A stretch of DNA of 64,000 nt from JAGLQA01 sp023135565 (GCA_030639305.1 DAOWCY010000007.1:11961-75960), one strand, 5' to 3'; positions 8,183 through 17,040 are shown, numbered from the stretch's first letter. Notes: a model not told the origin generated them from the sequence alone. Translations and numbers: made by a program.

Positions 8183-8936
8183 TTCTTGCTCCTCATTTTA
8201 TTATTAGATAATAATGTAGCAAAAATCTTTAACTTTGTCAACACCATGAACATTATTAATTTTTTTATTTTTTTTCAACTATTTTTATAAATTTTATAAT
8301 TTTACCCGCTGCCGGTAAAAAAGTTGCTCCGCCGCTGAGTGAAGAAAAGTCAACAAAAGTTAAACCCTGTTTTTTCCGGTTTTGGATAAAAACAAGGGGT
8401 GCCAAATAGGTGCCAAATATTTTACAAATTACGCCCATTTATGGCGATTTATAGCGATAACCAGTTTTTGAGAAAATACCGTAAAACTATCATTATAAAA
8501 GACTTTTCAGCTTATAACGGGGGTCTTGAAAGATAGCCGGAAAAGGCATCCGACTAACTTCTAATCAGTATGCTGGATTTTATGTCAGAATGATAATATT
8601 TTGTTTACATAATGCTGGGACGTTGTGCGTCCACTATCCGGGTTAAGCCTGGTTAAAACATTCCTGGGGCAGGCTGGTAACGCATTCGGTCGAGTCCCAC
8701 AGATGAAAACAAATTAGTTTATAAATAAACCTTAGTGTAATATTATTTCCGTTTCGTAAGATGACTCCTTTGGCTGCCGATCCGTAACTATTCAGTCCCG
8801 GGAAAAAATAGGCAAAAACTTCGGCCACAGACGGACACAGACTAAACACAGACAAAAATTGTCTTGTGCTTGTCTCGTGAAAGTCTCGTGGCAAATTATT
8901 AAGTTTCCCGAAACTGAACAATTACGCCGCCCCCCC
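8183..8936. other. Intergenic AT-rich region with a tandem direct repeat
   Basis: No supported gene. GGTGCCAAATA occurs twice in direct tandem (8398-8419). The minus-strand frame at 8643-8921 is low in protein-like character and contains ACAGACGGACACAGAC-type repetitive sequence, so it is not called. The stretch separates two AT-rich membrane-protein genes and could hold an old recombination junction. Confidence 0.4.
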
Positions 8937-8965
8937 TTGAGATTAAATTAATTTTATGTTACTAT
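8937..8965 (+). promoter_or_regulatory. Promoter of the 193-residue membrane-anchored protein
   Basis: TTGAGA (8937-8942), 17-nt spacer, TACTAT (8960-8965), then a short leader with AAGGAGG before ATG 8988. Confidence 0.55.
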
Positions 8966-8987
8966 TACTTTATCAAGGAGGTTTTAA

Positions 8988-9569
8988 ATGGAATTTTCTA
9001 CAATCATATCGTTGTTTGCATTGTTAATTTCATTTTTCATTTTTGTTAAAAATTATTTAAAGCCTTTTAGGCTCTTCGCTCGCACAGGGAAGATTATATA
9101 TTGGGCAGATCGTAAAGATCATTTTAATGTTGATATTCTAATCATATTGTGTAATTTGGGAATAAAAAAGGGGCTTATTGAGAATATATCGCTTAAAATA
9201 AAAAATGGAAACACCTATGTAACAATCAAGGAACCGGATGTTTTCTACAAAGTTAACGAAAATAGAGTTCAAAAAGTGGATAGTTATTGGAGTATGTTTC
9301 TTTTGTCTGGTAACGAAGAATTTTCTAAAATGATCGGTTTTAAGAGTTCAGTAAAAATTGATTCAATCGAAGAAGGAAAAAAAGAAGTAGAGTTAAATAT
9401 TGTTTACAGAAAAAAGCTAACAAGTTCTCGTACATTAAATCATCCCATGACTTTTTCTATAAAAAATTTTCGCAGAAAAACAGCAAGAGCAAGGGCAAAC
9501 TTGAGGGTACCAAAAAAACGTGCCGCATACCCGAAAGGTTTTTTTTATTATAATCCAATCATCATGTAA
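8988..9569 (+). CDS. Membrane-anchored hypothetical protein
   Basis: 193 residues. The N-terminus is one transmembrane helix (about residues 4-22, IISLFALLISFFIFVKNYL), followed by a beta-rich cytoplasmic or periplasmic domain (residues about 30-150) and a very basic tail (FRRKTARARANLRVPKKR). ATG 8988 follows AAGGAGG with optimal spacing and a recognisable promoter, so it is very likely expressed. Base composition is AT-rich like its neighbour at 7688. No family is recognised. The basic tail may contact nucleic acid or lipid, which is speculation. Confidence 0.6.
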   Translation: MEFSTIISLFALLISFFIFVKNYLKPFRLFARTGKIIYWADRKDHFNVDILIILCNLGIKKGLIENISLKIKNGNTYVTIKEPDVFYKVNENRVQKVDSYWSMFLLSGNEEFSKMIGFKSSVKIDSIEEGKKEVELNIVYRKKLTSSRTLNHPMTFSIKNFRRKTARARANLRVPKKRAAYPKGFFYYNPIIM

Positions 9570-9856
9570 ATCTGCAGACTGGTCAAGGGACATATAGCCA
9601 TGTGCTTCCAGATGTTAAAATTACCTTGCTGGATGCTTCCCGGATGGCTTCCAAAAACAGAATTATATAATTGACTGTGTTGGTGAGTGTGTCACCTAAT
9701 GGTGCATTTCAATAAATTTAATCCAAATAATTGGAGTAATCCACTACCGCCAAATTCGGCGAAACAACACACTATAACTCAATTAACTGGCTTGATGCGC
9801 TTCTTAAAAAAAGTTTGCTTTCTCTTGTAAACGGGTTTAGAAGCAAAAGCGCTCTT

Positions 9857-10046
9857 GCCTCCGGCGGCCCTGCCGGGAGCCAAACTTTTGAAAAAGTTTG
9901 AACAAAACTTTTAATTATTTAGAATCAAAAGCGCTCACCCGCTGCCCGTGCGGCGGAGCCGCTTATCGCCCCCCCACGCGAGTGGGGTCGCCTCCCCGTG
10001 CGCACGGGGTTTAGAATCAAAAACGCTCACCCGCTGCCCTTTTTTT
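9857..10046. repeat. Dispersed 3'-end repeat, copy 2
   Basis: Lies downstream of both the 8988 gene and the convergent nqrF. It shows CCAAACTTTTGAAAAAGTTTGAACAAAACTTTT, split here as CAAACTTTT/AAAAGTTTG arms, then AGAATCAAAAGCGCTCACCCG and a GC-rich part (GCGGCGGAGCCGC). The AGAATCAAAA-GCGCTCACCCGCTGCC block is repeated twice within this copy. It may act as the nqr operon terminator, since no other terminator is evident there. Confidence 0.65.
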
Positions 10047-10068
10047 TTCTTAATGATTTTATTGCTTT

Positions 10069-11301
10069 CTATCCGAAGTCGTCCAGCATGATGTTTTCCG
10101 GCTCGACGCCTAAGTTCTCTAACATCTGCTTGACCGCGCTGTTCATCATCGGCGGACCGCACATGTAATATTCACAATCTTCCGGGGCGGGATGATCTTT
10201 CAGGTAGTTGTCATACAATACCTGGTGAATAAAACCGGTCAACCCTTTCCAGTTGTCTCCAGGAAGCGGCTCGGAAAGCGCATAATGCCACCCGAAATTA
10301 TCATTCTCTTTTTGTAACTTGTCGAAATCTTCTAAGTAGAACATCTCCCTCAAACTGCGGGCGCCATACCAGTAAGTAATTTTTCGTTTGCTCTTGATCC
10401 TGTTTAATTGATCGAAAATATGAGACCGCATGGGCGCCATACCGGCTCCACCACCGATGAAAACCATCTCGGCGTCGGTATCCCTGGCAAAAAACTCACC
10501 GTAAGGCCCGGAGATGATCACTTTGTCACCGGGTTTCAGGTTGAAAATGAAAGAAGACATCAACCCGGGAGGCACGTTGGGCATGCTCGGGGGCGGTGAG
10601 GCAATCCTCACATTCAACATTATAATCCCTTTCTCTTCGGGGTAATTAGCCATCGAATAAGCGCGAATCACCGGTTCGTTTACTTTTGATACGTAGCGCC
10701 ATACGTCGTATTTATCCCAGTCGGCTTTGTACTCATCTTCGATGTCGAAATCGGAGTATTTTACAGTATGCGGTTCGGCTTCGATCTGGATGTAACCTCC
10801 GGCGCGGAAATTAACCGCTTCACCGGCGGGAAGTTCCAATACCAGCTCTTTAATAAAAGTAGCCACATTATGATTGGAACGCACGACGCATTCCCACTTC
10901 TTGACATCGAAAATCTCAGGTTCGATCTCGATTTTCATGTCCTGCTTGACCGGCACCTGGCAGGAAAGGCGGGTGCCTTTACGGGCTTCTTTCCTGTTTA
11001 TCAAAGATTTTTCAGTGGCCAGGATTTCGCCGCCGCCATCCAGCACCGCCACCTTGCATTGGCCGCAGGTGCCGCCTCCGCCGCAAGCCGAAGAGACGAA
11101 TATTTTGGCGCCGGCCAGGGCATTCAGCAGCTTGCCTCCGGCAGGTACGGTGATACTTTTGTCCGGGTCATCATTGATAAGGATATTAATATCCCCGCTG
11201 GCTACCAGTTTCGATTTTGCCAGCAGGATGACAAAAACAAGCAGCAGTACGATTACGGTAAAGCCTACAACTCCAAGTATAATTAGATTTATTCCATCCA
11301 T
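10069..11301 (-). CDS. nqrF: Na+-translocating NADH:quinone reductase subunit F
   Basis: NADH-oxidising entry subunit of Na+-NQR. It has an N-terminal membrane anchor (residues about 6-28), then a plant-type 2Fe-2S ferredoxin domain with Cys73, Cys79, Cys82 and Cys114 in the expected CxxxxxCxxC...C arrangement. The FAD-binding RAYSMAN motif, the NAD-binding GGGAGMAPMRSH and a C-terminal YMCGPPMM segment complete the reductase module. At 410 aa it has the family length. It is the last gene of nqrABCDEF and begins 12 nt after nqrE with a GAGG ribosome site. Confidence 0.97.
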   Translation of the reverse strand: MDGINLIILGVVGFTVIVLLLVFVILLAKSKLVASGDINILINDDPDKSITVPAGGKLLNALAGAKIFVSSACGGGGTCGQCKVAVLDGGGEILATEKSLINRKEARKGTRLSCQVPVKQDMKIEIEPEIFDVKKWECVVRSNHNVATFIKELVLELPAGEAVNFRAGGYIQIEAEPHTVKYSDFDIEDEYKADWDKYDVWRYVSKVNEPVIRAYSMANYPEEKGIIMLNVRIASPPPSMPNVPPGLMSSFIFNLKPGDKVIISGPYGEFFARDTDAEMVFIGGGAGMAPMRSHIFDQLNRIKSKRKITYWYGARSLREMFYLEDFDKLQKENDNFGWHYALSEPLPGDNWKGLTGFIHQVLYDNYLKDHPAPEDCEYYMCGPPMMNSAVKQMLENLGVEPENIMLDDFG

Positions 11302-11313
11302 GTTCAGACCTCG

Positions 11314-11922
11314 CTATAGTTCAATACCGGAAAACAGCATGAAGGCCAGGGCCATTAATCCTACTGTTATAAAGGTAATGCCAAGACCGCGCAGCGCCGG
11401 GGGCACATTGCTGTACCTCATCTTTTCACGAATCCCGGCTAAGGCAACGATAGCCAGGGCCCAACCGGTTCCCGATCCCAACCCGAAAGAGACGCTTTCG
11501 GCAAAGGTGTAATCCCTTTCTACCATAAAAAGGGCGCCGCCGAGGATGGCGCAGTTCACTGTGATCAGGGGAAGAAAAATTCCCAGGGCATTGTACAATT
11601 TGGGGAAATATTTATCTAAGGCCATTTCCAATATCTGTACCATGGCGGCAATAACGCCGATGTAGGTGATAAGACCGAGGAACTCTAAGTCCACGTTGGG
11701 CAGCCCGGCCCAACTCAAGGCCCCTTCCCGTAACACATAATTGTAAATCAGGTTGTTTACCGGCACGGTGATAGTTTGCACCACGATAACGGCAATGCCG
11801 AGACCGGCGGCGGTATCGACTCTTTTGGAAACCGCCAGGAAGGTGCACATACCGAGGAAAAGCCCTAAGGCAATGTTTTCGATAAAGATCGATTTTATAA
11901 ATATATTTAGTAAGTGTTCCAT
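11314..11922 (-). CDS. nqrE: Na+-translocating NADH:quinone reductase subunit E
   Basis: Polytopic subunit of 202 residues with six predicted membrane helices, homologous to NqrD and RnfA/E. It forms part of the membrane core that holds the Fe-S centre between NqrD and NqrE and couples electron transfer to Na+ export. Family-typical segments are NIALGLFLGMCTFLAVS near the start and LITVNCAILGGALF in the middle. It lies 1 nt after nqrD and 12 nt before nqrF. An AGAGGAAT ribosome site precedes ATG 11922. Confidence 0.95.
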   Translation of the reverse strand: MEHLLNIFIKSIFIENIALGLFLGMCTFLAVSKRVDTAAGLGIAVIVVQTITVPVNNLIYNYVLREGALSWAGLPNVDLEFLGLITYIGVIAAMVQILEMALDKYFPKLYNALGIFLPLITVNCAILGGALFMVERDYTFAESVSFGLGSGTGWALAIVALAGIREKMRYSNVPPALRGLGITFITVGLMALAFMLFSGIEL

Positions 11923-11923
11923 T

Positions 11924-12544
11924 TTATTCCTCTTCTATTTGCTCCGGTTTAATGGTGCGAATGATCCAGATTATAAATCCGATCAAGAAAAACGCACTGG
12001 CCGGGTAAAGCAGCAGCCCGTTGGACACATACCAACCGCCTTCGGTGCTGAGGGGGATAACGGTGTAACCCAACAGCTTGCCGCTGCCTAACAATTCCCT
12101 GACAAAAGCTACGCTGATCAGGATAAATGTATAACCTAAACCGTTGCCGATGCCGTCCACAAAGCTCTGCCAGGGGGGATTTTGAAGTGCATAAGCTTCG
12201 GCCCGGCCCATGATGATGCAGTTGGTGATAATCAGGCCTACGTAAACCGATAGCTGTTTGCTGGCGTCGAAGAAGAATGCCTTGATCAACTGGTCGGCAA
12301 TGATCACTAAGGAAGCGATAATGGTCATCTCTACGATGATACGGATGTTGGTGGGAATGTGATTCCTGATCAAACTAACCGCCAGGTTGGAAAAGGCCAG
12401 CACAAAAATAACCGCCATGGACATGACGAGAGACGTTTCCAATTTGGACGTCACTGCCAGGGCTGAACAAACCCCCAATACTCCCAGGGCAATGGGATTA
12501 TTGTTAAAGATGGGATCGAATAAGATTTTCTTGTATTTAGCCAT
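11924..12544 (-). CDS. nqrD: Na+-translocating NADH:quinone reductase subunit D
   Basis: Integral membrane subunit of 206 residues, paralogous to NqrE with inverted topology. Characteristic segments are FDPIFNNNPIALGVLGVCSALAV near the N-terminus (part shown) and YVGLIITNCIIMGRAEAYA, which contains the conserved Cys of the intramembrane Fe-S site. The start overlaps the nqrC stop by 8 nt, with GGAGG upstream inside nqrC, so translation is coupled. Confidence 0.95.
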   Translation of the reverse strand: MAKYKKILFDPIFNNNPIALGVLGVCSALAVTSKLETSLVMSMAVIFVLAFSNLAVSLIRNHIPTNIRIIVEMTIIASLVIIADQLIKAFFFDASKQLSVYVGLIITNCIIMGRAEAYALQNPPWQSFVDGIGNGLGYTFILISVAFVRELLGSGKLLGYTVIPLSTEGGWYVSNGLLLYPASAFFLIGFIIWIIRTIKPEQIEEE

Positions 12545-13334
12545 CGCTGCTTGCCTCCCTGATTTTCTTGAAGAATGGGCCGTAACCGGATTCCCGGAGC
12601 CAGAATTTTAACAAATTATCTACTCCGCGGGTGGTTAAAGTCGATCCGGAAAGCCCGTCTATGCGGTACTTCGCCTTCGGCCCGGTAGGGTCTACTTTGC
12701 CTTTGATGACCTCTAATATAAGCTTATCGTTGTCGTCGAAAACAATCTTACCTTGCCAGGATGCTTGCCATTTCGGGTTCTCCACTTCCCCGCCGAGGCC
12801 GGGGGTTTCGCCGTGATCGTAAACCGTATAGCCTTTTACCCTTTTCAAGTCCATGTCTAAGGCCAGGAAACCGTACATGGTAGACCATAAACCTTTGCCG
12901 TAAACGGGGAGAATCAACTTCGTGCGTTTACCGCCTTCCTTGACGTAATATACCAGCATGTATTTGGGTTTCCGTTTTATTTTGGCTTTATCCTCTTTGC
13001 CCGGTATCGCTTCGCCGTATTTGGCGTCTTTGGCAACTTTTTTTATGTCGTATTTGCCGGGCTGCAGCATGTCGCCGTATTTGTCTTTAGGCAGGACGTC
13101 GCCGCTCTTCAATTCGATGATCAGCGCTTCCAGTTGTTCCGCGAACACTTTTTCCACATCGACGCCTTTTTCGTACAAGCCGCCCACTTCCAGGATATTG
13201 ACCATTTTTTCTAATTTCTTGTTTTTTTCCTGCCGGGGCTTTAAAGCGACTGCCGCCGTGGACACTAATATAGAACAAACAAGGCAGACACCCAACGCCA
13301 CTATTACTGTTTTTTTAATACTATCATTGGACAT
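12537..13334 (-). CDS. nqrC: Na+-translocating NADH:quinone reductase subunit C
   Basis: Periplasm-facing flavoprotein subunit with one N-terminal helix (residues about 8-30). The covalent FMN attachment motif is SGSTLT at residues 229-234, in which the last Thr is expected to carry phosphoester-linked FMN added by ApbE; no apbE lies in this window. The segment GETPGLGGEV before it is conserved in FMN-bind domains. It overlaps nqrB by 11 nt upstream and nqrD by 8 nt downstream. Confidence 0.95.
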   Translation of the reverse strand: MSNDSIKKTVIVALGVCLVCSILVSTAAVALKPRQEKNKKLEKMVNILEVGGLYEKGVDVEKVFAEQLEALIIELKSGDVLPKDKYGDMLQPGKYDIKKVAKDAKYGEAIPGKEDKAKIKRKPKYMLVYYVKEGGKRTKLILPVYGKGLWSTMYGFLALDMDLKRVKGYTVYDHGETPGLGGEVENPKWQASWQGKIVFDDNDKLILEVIKGKVDPTGPKAKYRIDGLSGSTLTTRGVDNLLKFWLRESGYGPFFKKIREASSDG

Positions 13335-14526
13335 ATCGGCGTGCCCTCCTTTTTATATTTGCGTTTATAAAAATCTTGTCGATAACGGGCGCAAACACAT
13401 TACCGAACAGGATGGCCAGCATCATTCCTTCAGGAAAGGCCGGGTTCACCACCCTGACCAGCACCACTAAGAAACCGATCAAAAGACCGTATACATACTG
13501 ACCTTTCCGGGTCATGGCCGCGGTTACAGGGTCGGTGGCCATATACACCATGCCGAAAGCAAAACCGCCTAATACGAAATGCCACTGCGGGGTTACGGCA
13601 AACATGGCGTTGCTGCTGCTGCCTACTAAGTTTAACAACAGCGTTAGTCCCACCATGCCTCCGGTGACACTGGCCATGATGCGCCAGGAACCGATGCCGC
13701 TGAAAATCAAAATGGCCGCGCCGATGAGGCAAGCCAGGGCCGATGTTTCACCCATGGAACCGGGTATCAGACCGAAAAATGCGTCTTGCCAGGAAACGGT
13801 CAACTGCAGGGCCGGGTCGGCCAGTTCCGCTAATGGGGTGGCTTTGGTCACGCCGTCCACTGCAACCCAGACGGCGTCGCCGGAGATCTGCCCCGGGTAA
13901 GCGAAAAACAAAAAGGCCCGGGATACTAAGGCGGGGTTCAGTATGTTCATTCCCACGCCGCCGAACACCTCTTTGCCTACCACGATGCCGAAAGAGATAC
14001 CGATGGCTGCTTGCCATAAGGGAAGCGTAGGCGGCAGTATCAGCGGGAAGAGCAGGCTGGTGACCAGGAAACCTTCGTTAACTTCGTGTTTGCGCACGAT
14101 GCCGAATATTACTTCCCAGGTTCCTCCAACCGCCAGGGTGACGATGTAAAGGGGCAGGAAATAAAGGGCGCCGTGGATCACGCTGCTCAGGATGCTGCCC
14201 GGGTCGTAACCGCTGCCCAAAAAAGCGATAAGACTGCCGCGCCATCCGGCTGCCGCGGTTTGGCCCGCGGCCGACATGGCCAGGTTGGCCTGCAGGCCGG
14301 TGTTGTAAAGGGCCACCAAAACCGCCGGTATCAGCGCATAAACTACAGTCATCATCATCCGTTTCAAGTTGATGGCATCGCGGACAAAAGCAGGGCCGCC
14401 GGAAACCGTACCGGGTGTGTACAGGAAGGTATCCAGCGTCTCAAAAAGAGGCTTAAAGGTTTCTAATTTCCCGCCTTTGTCGAAATGCTTATGCTGTTTA
14501 TCGAGAAATCTTCTTAAAAATTTCAT
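13324..14526 (-). CDS. nqrB: Na+-translocating NADH:quinone reductase subunit B
   Basis: Largest membrane subunit, 400 aa, RnfD-like, with about ten helices. It carries a covalent FMN; here the motif is DGVTKATPL with Thr230 as the likely attachment residue. The usual SGAT core reads TKAT, so the Gly is replaced by Lys. Other family signatures are RMMMTVVYALIPA near the start and GMVYMATDPVTAAMT late. It lies 5 nt downstream of nqrA with AAGGATAAAG as ribosome site. Confidence 0.95.
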   Translation of the reverse strand: MKFLRRFLDKQHKHFDKGGKLETFKPLFETLDTFLYTPGTVSGGPAFVRDAINLKRMMMTVVYALIPAVLVALYNTGLQANLAMSAAGQTAAAGWRGSLIAFLGSGYDPGSILSSVIHGALYFLPLYIVTLAVGGTWEVIFGIVRKHEVNEGFLVTSLLFPLILPPTLPLWQAAIGISFGIVVGKEVFGGVGMNILNPALVSRAFLFFAYPGQISGDAVWVAVDGVTKATPLAELADPALQLTVSWQDAFFGLIPGSMGETSALACLIGAAILIFSGIGSWRIMASVTGGMVGLTLLLNLVGSSSNAMFAVTPQWHFVLGGFAFGMVYMATDPVTAAMTRKGQYVYGLLIGFLVVLVRVVNPAFPEGMMLAILFGNVFAPVIDKIFINANIKRRARRYVQ

Positions 14527-14531
14527 TATCT

Positions 14532-15881
14532 TTATCCTTCTTTCTCAATTATAGTTAAGTTTCGTCTCAGTGCTTCGCCGCAGTCGATTTTCGCCGCCGA
14601 AACGAAAGTACAAAGCGCCAGGTCTTCTTCCACCAATTCTAAAACGCCTAACTTTTCCACTTCTTCCACGTCGTCTACCATCAGGGAGCGCAGCAGGAAG
14701 GTGGGCAGGATGTCTAAAGGCATTACCTTTTCATAGCTGCCTACCGGGACGATGGGCCGCGGCCCTCCTTCCGTGGAGGTGGAAAAAGCGAACTTCTTCC
14801 AGGGGAAGAGACTCGATGCCAGGATCTTTTTGACCGAGAAAGAATTCCAGCCCGGGCTTAACCAGCCGAGGAATTCCCGTTTCCTGTCTTCACGCAGCGA
14901 GGTGATCTGCCGGTGGTAGCGGCCTAAGTAGGAGAGGGAATTTTCCGCGGTGCGCCCATTTAAGATGGAACCGGATAACACCCGGTTGTCGCCGTCCTCG
15001 ATTTCGCTGCCGCTAATATCGTCGATACAGGCGCCTATTCTCGTTCTCAGCAGCCTGGGGTGCTTTACCGTCGGCCCGGCCAGGGAGACCACCCGTTCGA
15101 CGGGAATCTTGCCGGCAGCAAAGAACTTGCCGAAAGCGGCGACATCCTGTGCTCCGATATACCAAACGCATTTCTCGCGGTACACCGGGTCTAAGAAATG
15201 GATGTGAGTGCCTGGAATTCCAGCCGGGTGAGGGCCGGAAAACTCTTCAACCGACAATGAATCGATGCCTGCCGTAGGAATATTACTGCCCGGCGCTTTG
15301 CAAAGGAAAAGCTTGCCCGGCGTCAATTTCGACAGGAGAGTCAAGCCGTCCCGGAATGCCTTTTCGCTGCCTTCCAGCACCTTATCTACAGCAGGAGCCA
15401 GGGGGTTGGAATCCATCGCATTGACAAAGATCGAGTGCGGTGTGTGGGCCGGATCGGCGGTTTTGCCGAAAGGACGTTCTCTTAAGGCCGTCCACATGCC
15501 CGATTCGATCAATTGGTTTTTGATCTTCTCTTTGTCTGCGGATTCCAGTTTATCCCCGGGGAAAGAATCGAAGGTAATTTCTCGATTACCTTGCAATTCG
15601 ATAACTATCGATTCGAAGACCCGTTTGGCGCCGCGGTTGATTTCCACCACTTTGCCTGCGCCGGGAGAGGTGTATTTCACACCCGGCATCTTCTTGTCGG
15701 TAAACAATAACTGTCCCAATTTTACCTTATCGCCTATAGAAACAGCCATAGTGGGCTTCATGCCCATATAATCGTAACCCACTAATGCCACCCGTTTGGG
15801 AGCGGCGGCTGCGGAAATTTCTTGTTTCGGCTCGCCGGTAATCGGGATGTCTAAACCTTTTTTAATCTTTGTTAATCCCAT
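14532..15881 (-). CDS. nqrA: Na+-translocating NADH:quinone reductase subunit A
   Basis: First gene of the operon; the soluble, cytoplasm-facing subunit implicated in quinone and inhibitor interaction. At 449 aa it has the family length and begins with the signature KIKKGLDIPITGEP. A central RnfC-like barrel region is followed by LPTFLLRSLMVDDVEEVE and a C-terminal LCTFVSAAKIDCGEALR segment. No Cys-rich ferredoxin motifs are present, which separates it from RnfC. The ribosome site is weak (AAGGA lies 18 nt upstream). Confidence 0.96.
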   Translation of the reverse strand: MGLTKIKKGLDIPITGEPKQEISAAAAPKRVALVGYDYMGMKPTMAVSIGDKVKLGQLLFTDKKMPGVKYTSPGAGKVVEINRGAKRVFESIVIELQGNREITFDSFPGDKLESADKEKIKNQLIESGMWTALRERPFGKTADPAHTPHSIFVNAMDSNPLAPAVDKVLEGSEKAFRDGLTLLSKLTPGKLFLCKAPGSNIPTAGIDSLSVEEFSGPHPAGIPGTHIHFLDPVYREKCVWYIGAQDVAAFGKFFAAGKIPVERVVSLAGPTVKHPRLLRTRIGACIDDISGSEIEDGDNRVLSGSILNGRTAENSLSYLGRYHRQITSLREDRKREFLGWLSPGWNSFSVKKILASSLFPWKKFAFSTSTEGGPRPIVPVGSYEKVMPLDILPTFLLRSLMVDDVEEVEKLGVLELVEEDLALCTFVSAAKIDCGEALRRNLTIIEKEG

Positions 15882-15926
15882 GGTTAAATTGTTAAATCCT
15901 TGATTTTTTAAGATTTTTTAATGTTT

Positions 15927-15955
15927 ATGGTAACATATTTGTTCGTTTTAATCAA
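15927..15955 (-). promoter_or_regulatory. Promoter of the nqr operon
   Basis: TTGATT (15955..15950), 17-nt spacer, TACCAT (15932..15927), about 45 nt before the nqrA ATG. The same TACCAT -10 box is used by the neighbouring CBS-domain gene. Confidence 0.5.
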
Positions 15956-16092
15956 CTTAATAGAGTCTTTTAGTCCTTCTTTAAATAGCCTGTAAAAAAC
16001 TCGACTCACACATTATTGACGTGGGCTTGCAGCCCCTTTAGAGTTCGCGGCTGCCCGCCGTTTGCTGAATGCTGCCCCAGGCAGCAGGACGT

Positions 16093-16515
16093 TCATTTTT
16101 TGATTTTCTTTACGCCTTTTCTCATATCTTTGATGGCAGAGAGCAGGTCCCTTTTGCTGACCTGGCCCACTAATCTGCCGTGTTCCACTACCGGGAAACG
16201 GCGGAATTTATATTTCATAAACATTTCCGCCAGTTCGAAGATACTGAGGTCCGGGGTAATGGTGACGATGTTTTCTTTGGTCATATAGTCGGCGACTGTG
16301 CCCGGGGGCAGGTTATACATCCCGGTGGTCATAATCACCTTCAAGCAGTCTTGCTCGGACAATAGGCCCACTAATTTTCCTTTAGCGTCGATCACAGGAG
16401 CGCCGGAAATCCTGTTCTCTAACAGCAGTCCGGCAGCTTCATATATATCCATTCCCGGGGTGAAAGTAGTTAGGGAACGGGCCATATAGTTTTTTGCAAC
16501 AAAGGATTCGCTCAT
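16093..16515 (-). CDS. CBS-domain pair protein
   Basis: 140 residues made almost wholly of two CBS motifs: residues about 5-60 (ARSLTTFTPGMDIYEAAGLL ... ISGAPVID) and about 72-125 (NIVTITPDLSIFELAEMF ... RRFPVVEHGRLVGQVSKRD). Such stand-alone Bateman modules bind adenosyl nucleotides and regulate partner proteins. The start is set at ATG 16515 because GGAGGTG lies 4 nt upstream, in preference to a longer reading from 16551. It may be an energy-state sensor near the nqr operon, but no direct link is visible. Confidence 0.9.
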   Translation of the reverse strand: MSESFVAKNYMARSLTTFTPGMDIYEAAGLLLENRISGAPVIDAKGKLVGLLSEQDCLKVIMTTGMYNLPPGTVADYMTKENIVTITPDLSIFELAEMFMKYKFRRFPVVEHGRLVGQVSKRDLLSAIKDMRKGVKKIKK

Positions 16516-16541
16516 ATAACACCTCCAGATATGAGATTGCA

Positions 16542-16570
16542 ATGGTATCATATCGAAGCGCCGCTGTCAA
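16542..16570 (-). promoter_or_regulatory. Promoter of the CBS-domain gene
   Basis: TTGACA (16570..16565), 17-nt spacer, TACCAT (16547..16542), about 26 nt before ATG 16515. Confidence 0.65.
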
Positions 16571-16678
16571 TTAAAAAAACCAAAAAATTGTTAAATTTTT
16601 TTTTACTTTCAGGGGGTCGGCGACCCCAGCCGATGAGGAAAAGGCTTAACCCTTCCCCACTTTATCCATTAATTCATA

Positions 16679-16881
16679 TTTTCCATACAGGCCTGGGAGA
16701 CTCCCGGTTTTTTTTCTTTAACGAGATTTCCCCGGCTATTTCCTGCAATTGTACCACTATATCTTATTTTCTCCTCGAAAGGCAATTTTGCGCGTTCTTT
16801 GTGAAATTCCTTTTTTGCTGCAAAAAGGGTTTCGATCCCTTTGTTCGAAACGTTTCCACAGTTTTTATCTTTCATCATAAA
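16679..16881 (-). pseudogene. Frameshifted small gene of the LPFEEKI type
   Basis: Reading from the ATG pair around 16881 gives MMKDKNCGNVSNKG, then KKEFHKERAKLPFEEKIR. After that the frame loses sense, while the next frame continues as IVVQLQEIAGEISLKKKN ... SPRPVWKI and a stop. The combined product matches a common small-protein pattern (LPFEEKIRIxVxLQxIA) usually found beside nucleotidyltransferase-type genes. One surplus base in the AAAATAAGATATAGTGG stretch explains the break. The start overlaps the end of the upstream relic (ATGAAAGATAA), a sign of former translational coupling. Confidence 0.55.
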
Positions 16882-17040
16882 CCCTCTGCAATTTTTCAAA
16901 TTTTTCTTTTAATCTAAATTTCAAAAGAATTTTATCGAGCAGCTTTTTATCGATTTCCGATTCTTCGATAAATTTTACAATTCTTTCTTTGTCTTTCGGC
17001 CTAAACGTCCGGAGCATAATCGCCACCAAATATTTATAGG
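16865..17040 (-). pseudogene. C-terminal relic of an AbiEii-like nucleotidyltransferase gene
   Basis: An open frame encodes KYLVAIMLRTFRPKDKERI followed by VKFIEESEIDKKLLDKILLK and a stop at 16865-16867. The sequence looks like the end of an AbiEii/nucleotidyltransferase-type toxin. Upstream of about 17040 the frame runs into a stop and into an AGCCTGTCCCCTTTCC string, so the N-terminal catalytic part is gone. It overlaps the start of the next small gene, so this is a decayed two-gene accessory unit. The family call is from memory of pattern and context and is tentative. Confidence 0.4.

Noticed and set aside
8643..8921. 92-codon minus-strand open frame
   Set aside because: No ribosome site, repetitive ACAGACGGACACAGAC-type sequence and unnatural residue composition; treated as intergenic.
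10768..11512. Long plus-strand frames antisense to nqrF/nqrE
   Set aside because: Shadows caused by GC-rich third positions; the minus-strand nqr genes are unequivocal.
16531..16917. 128-codon plus-strand open frame
   Set aside because: Antisense shadow of the broken small gene; lacks a start signal.
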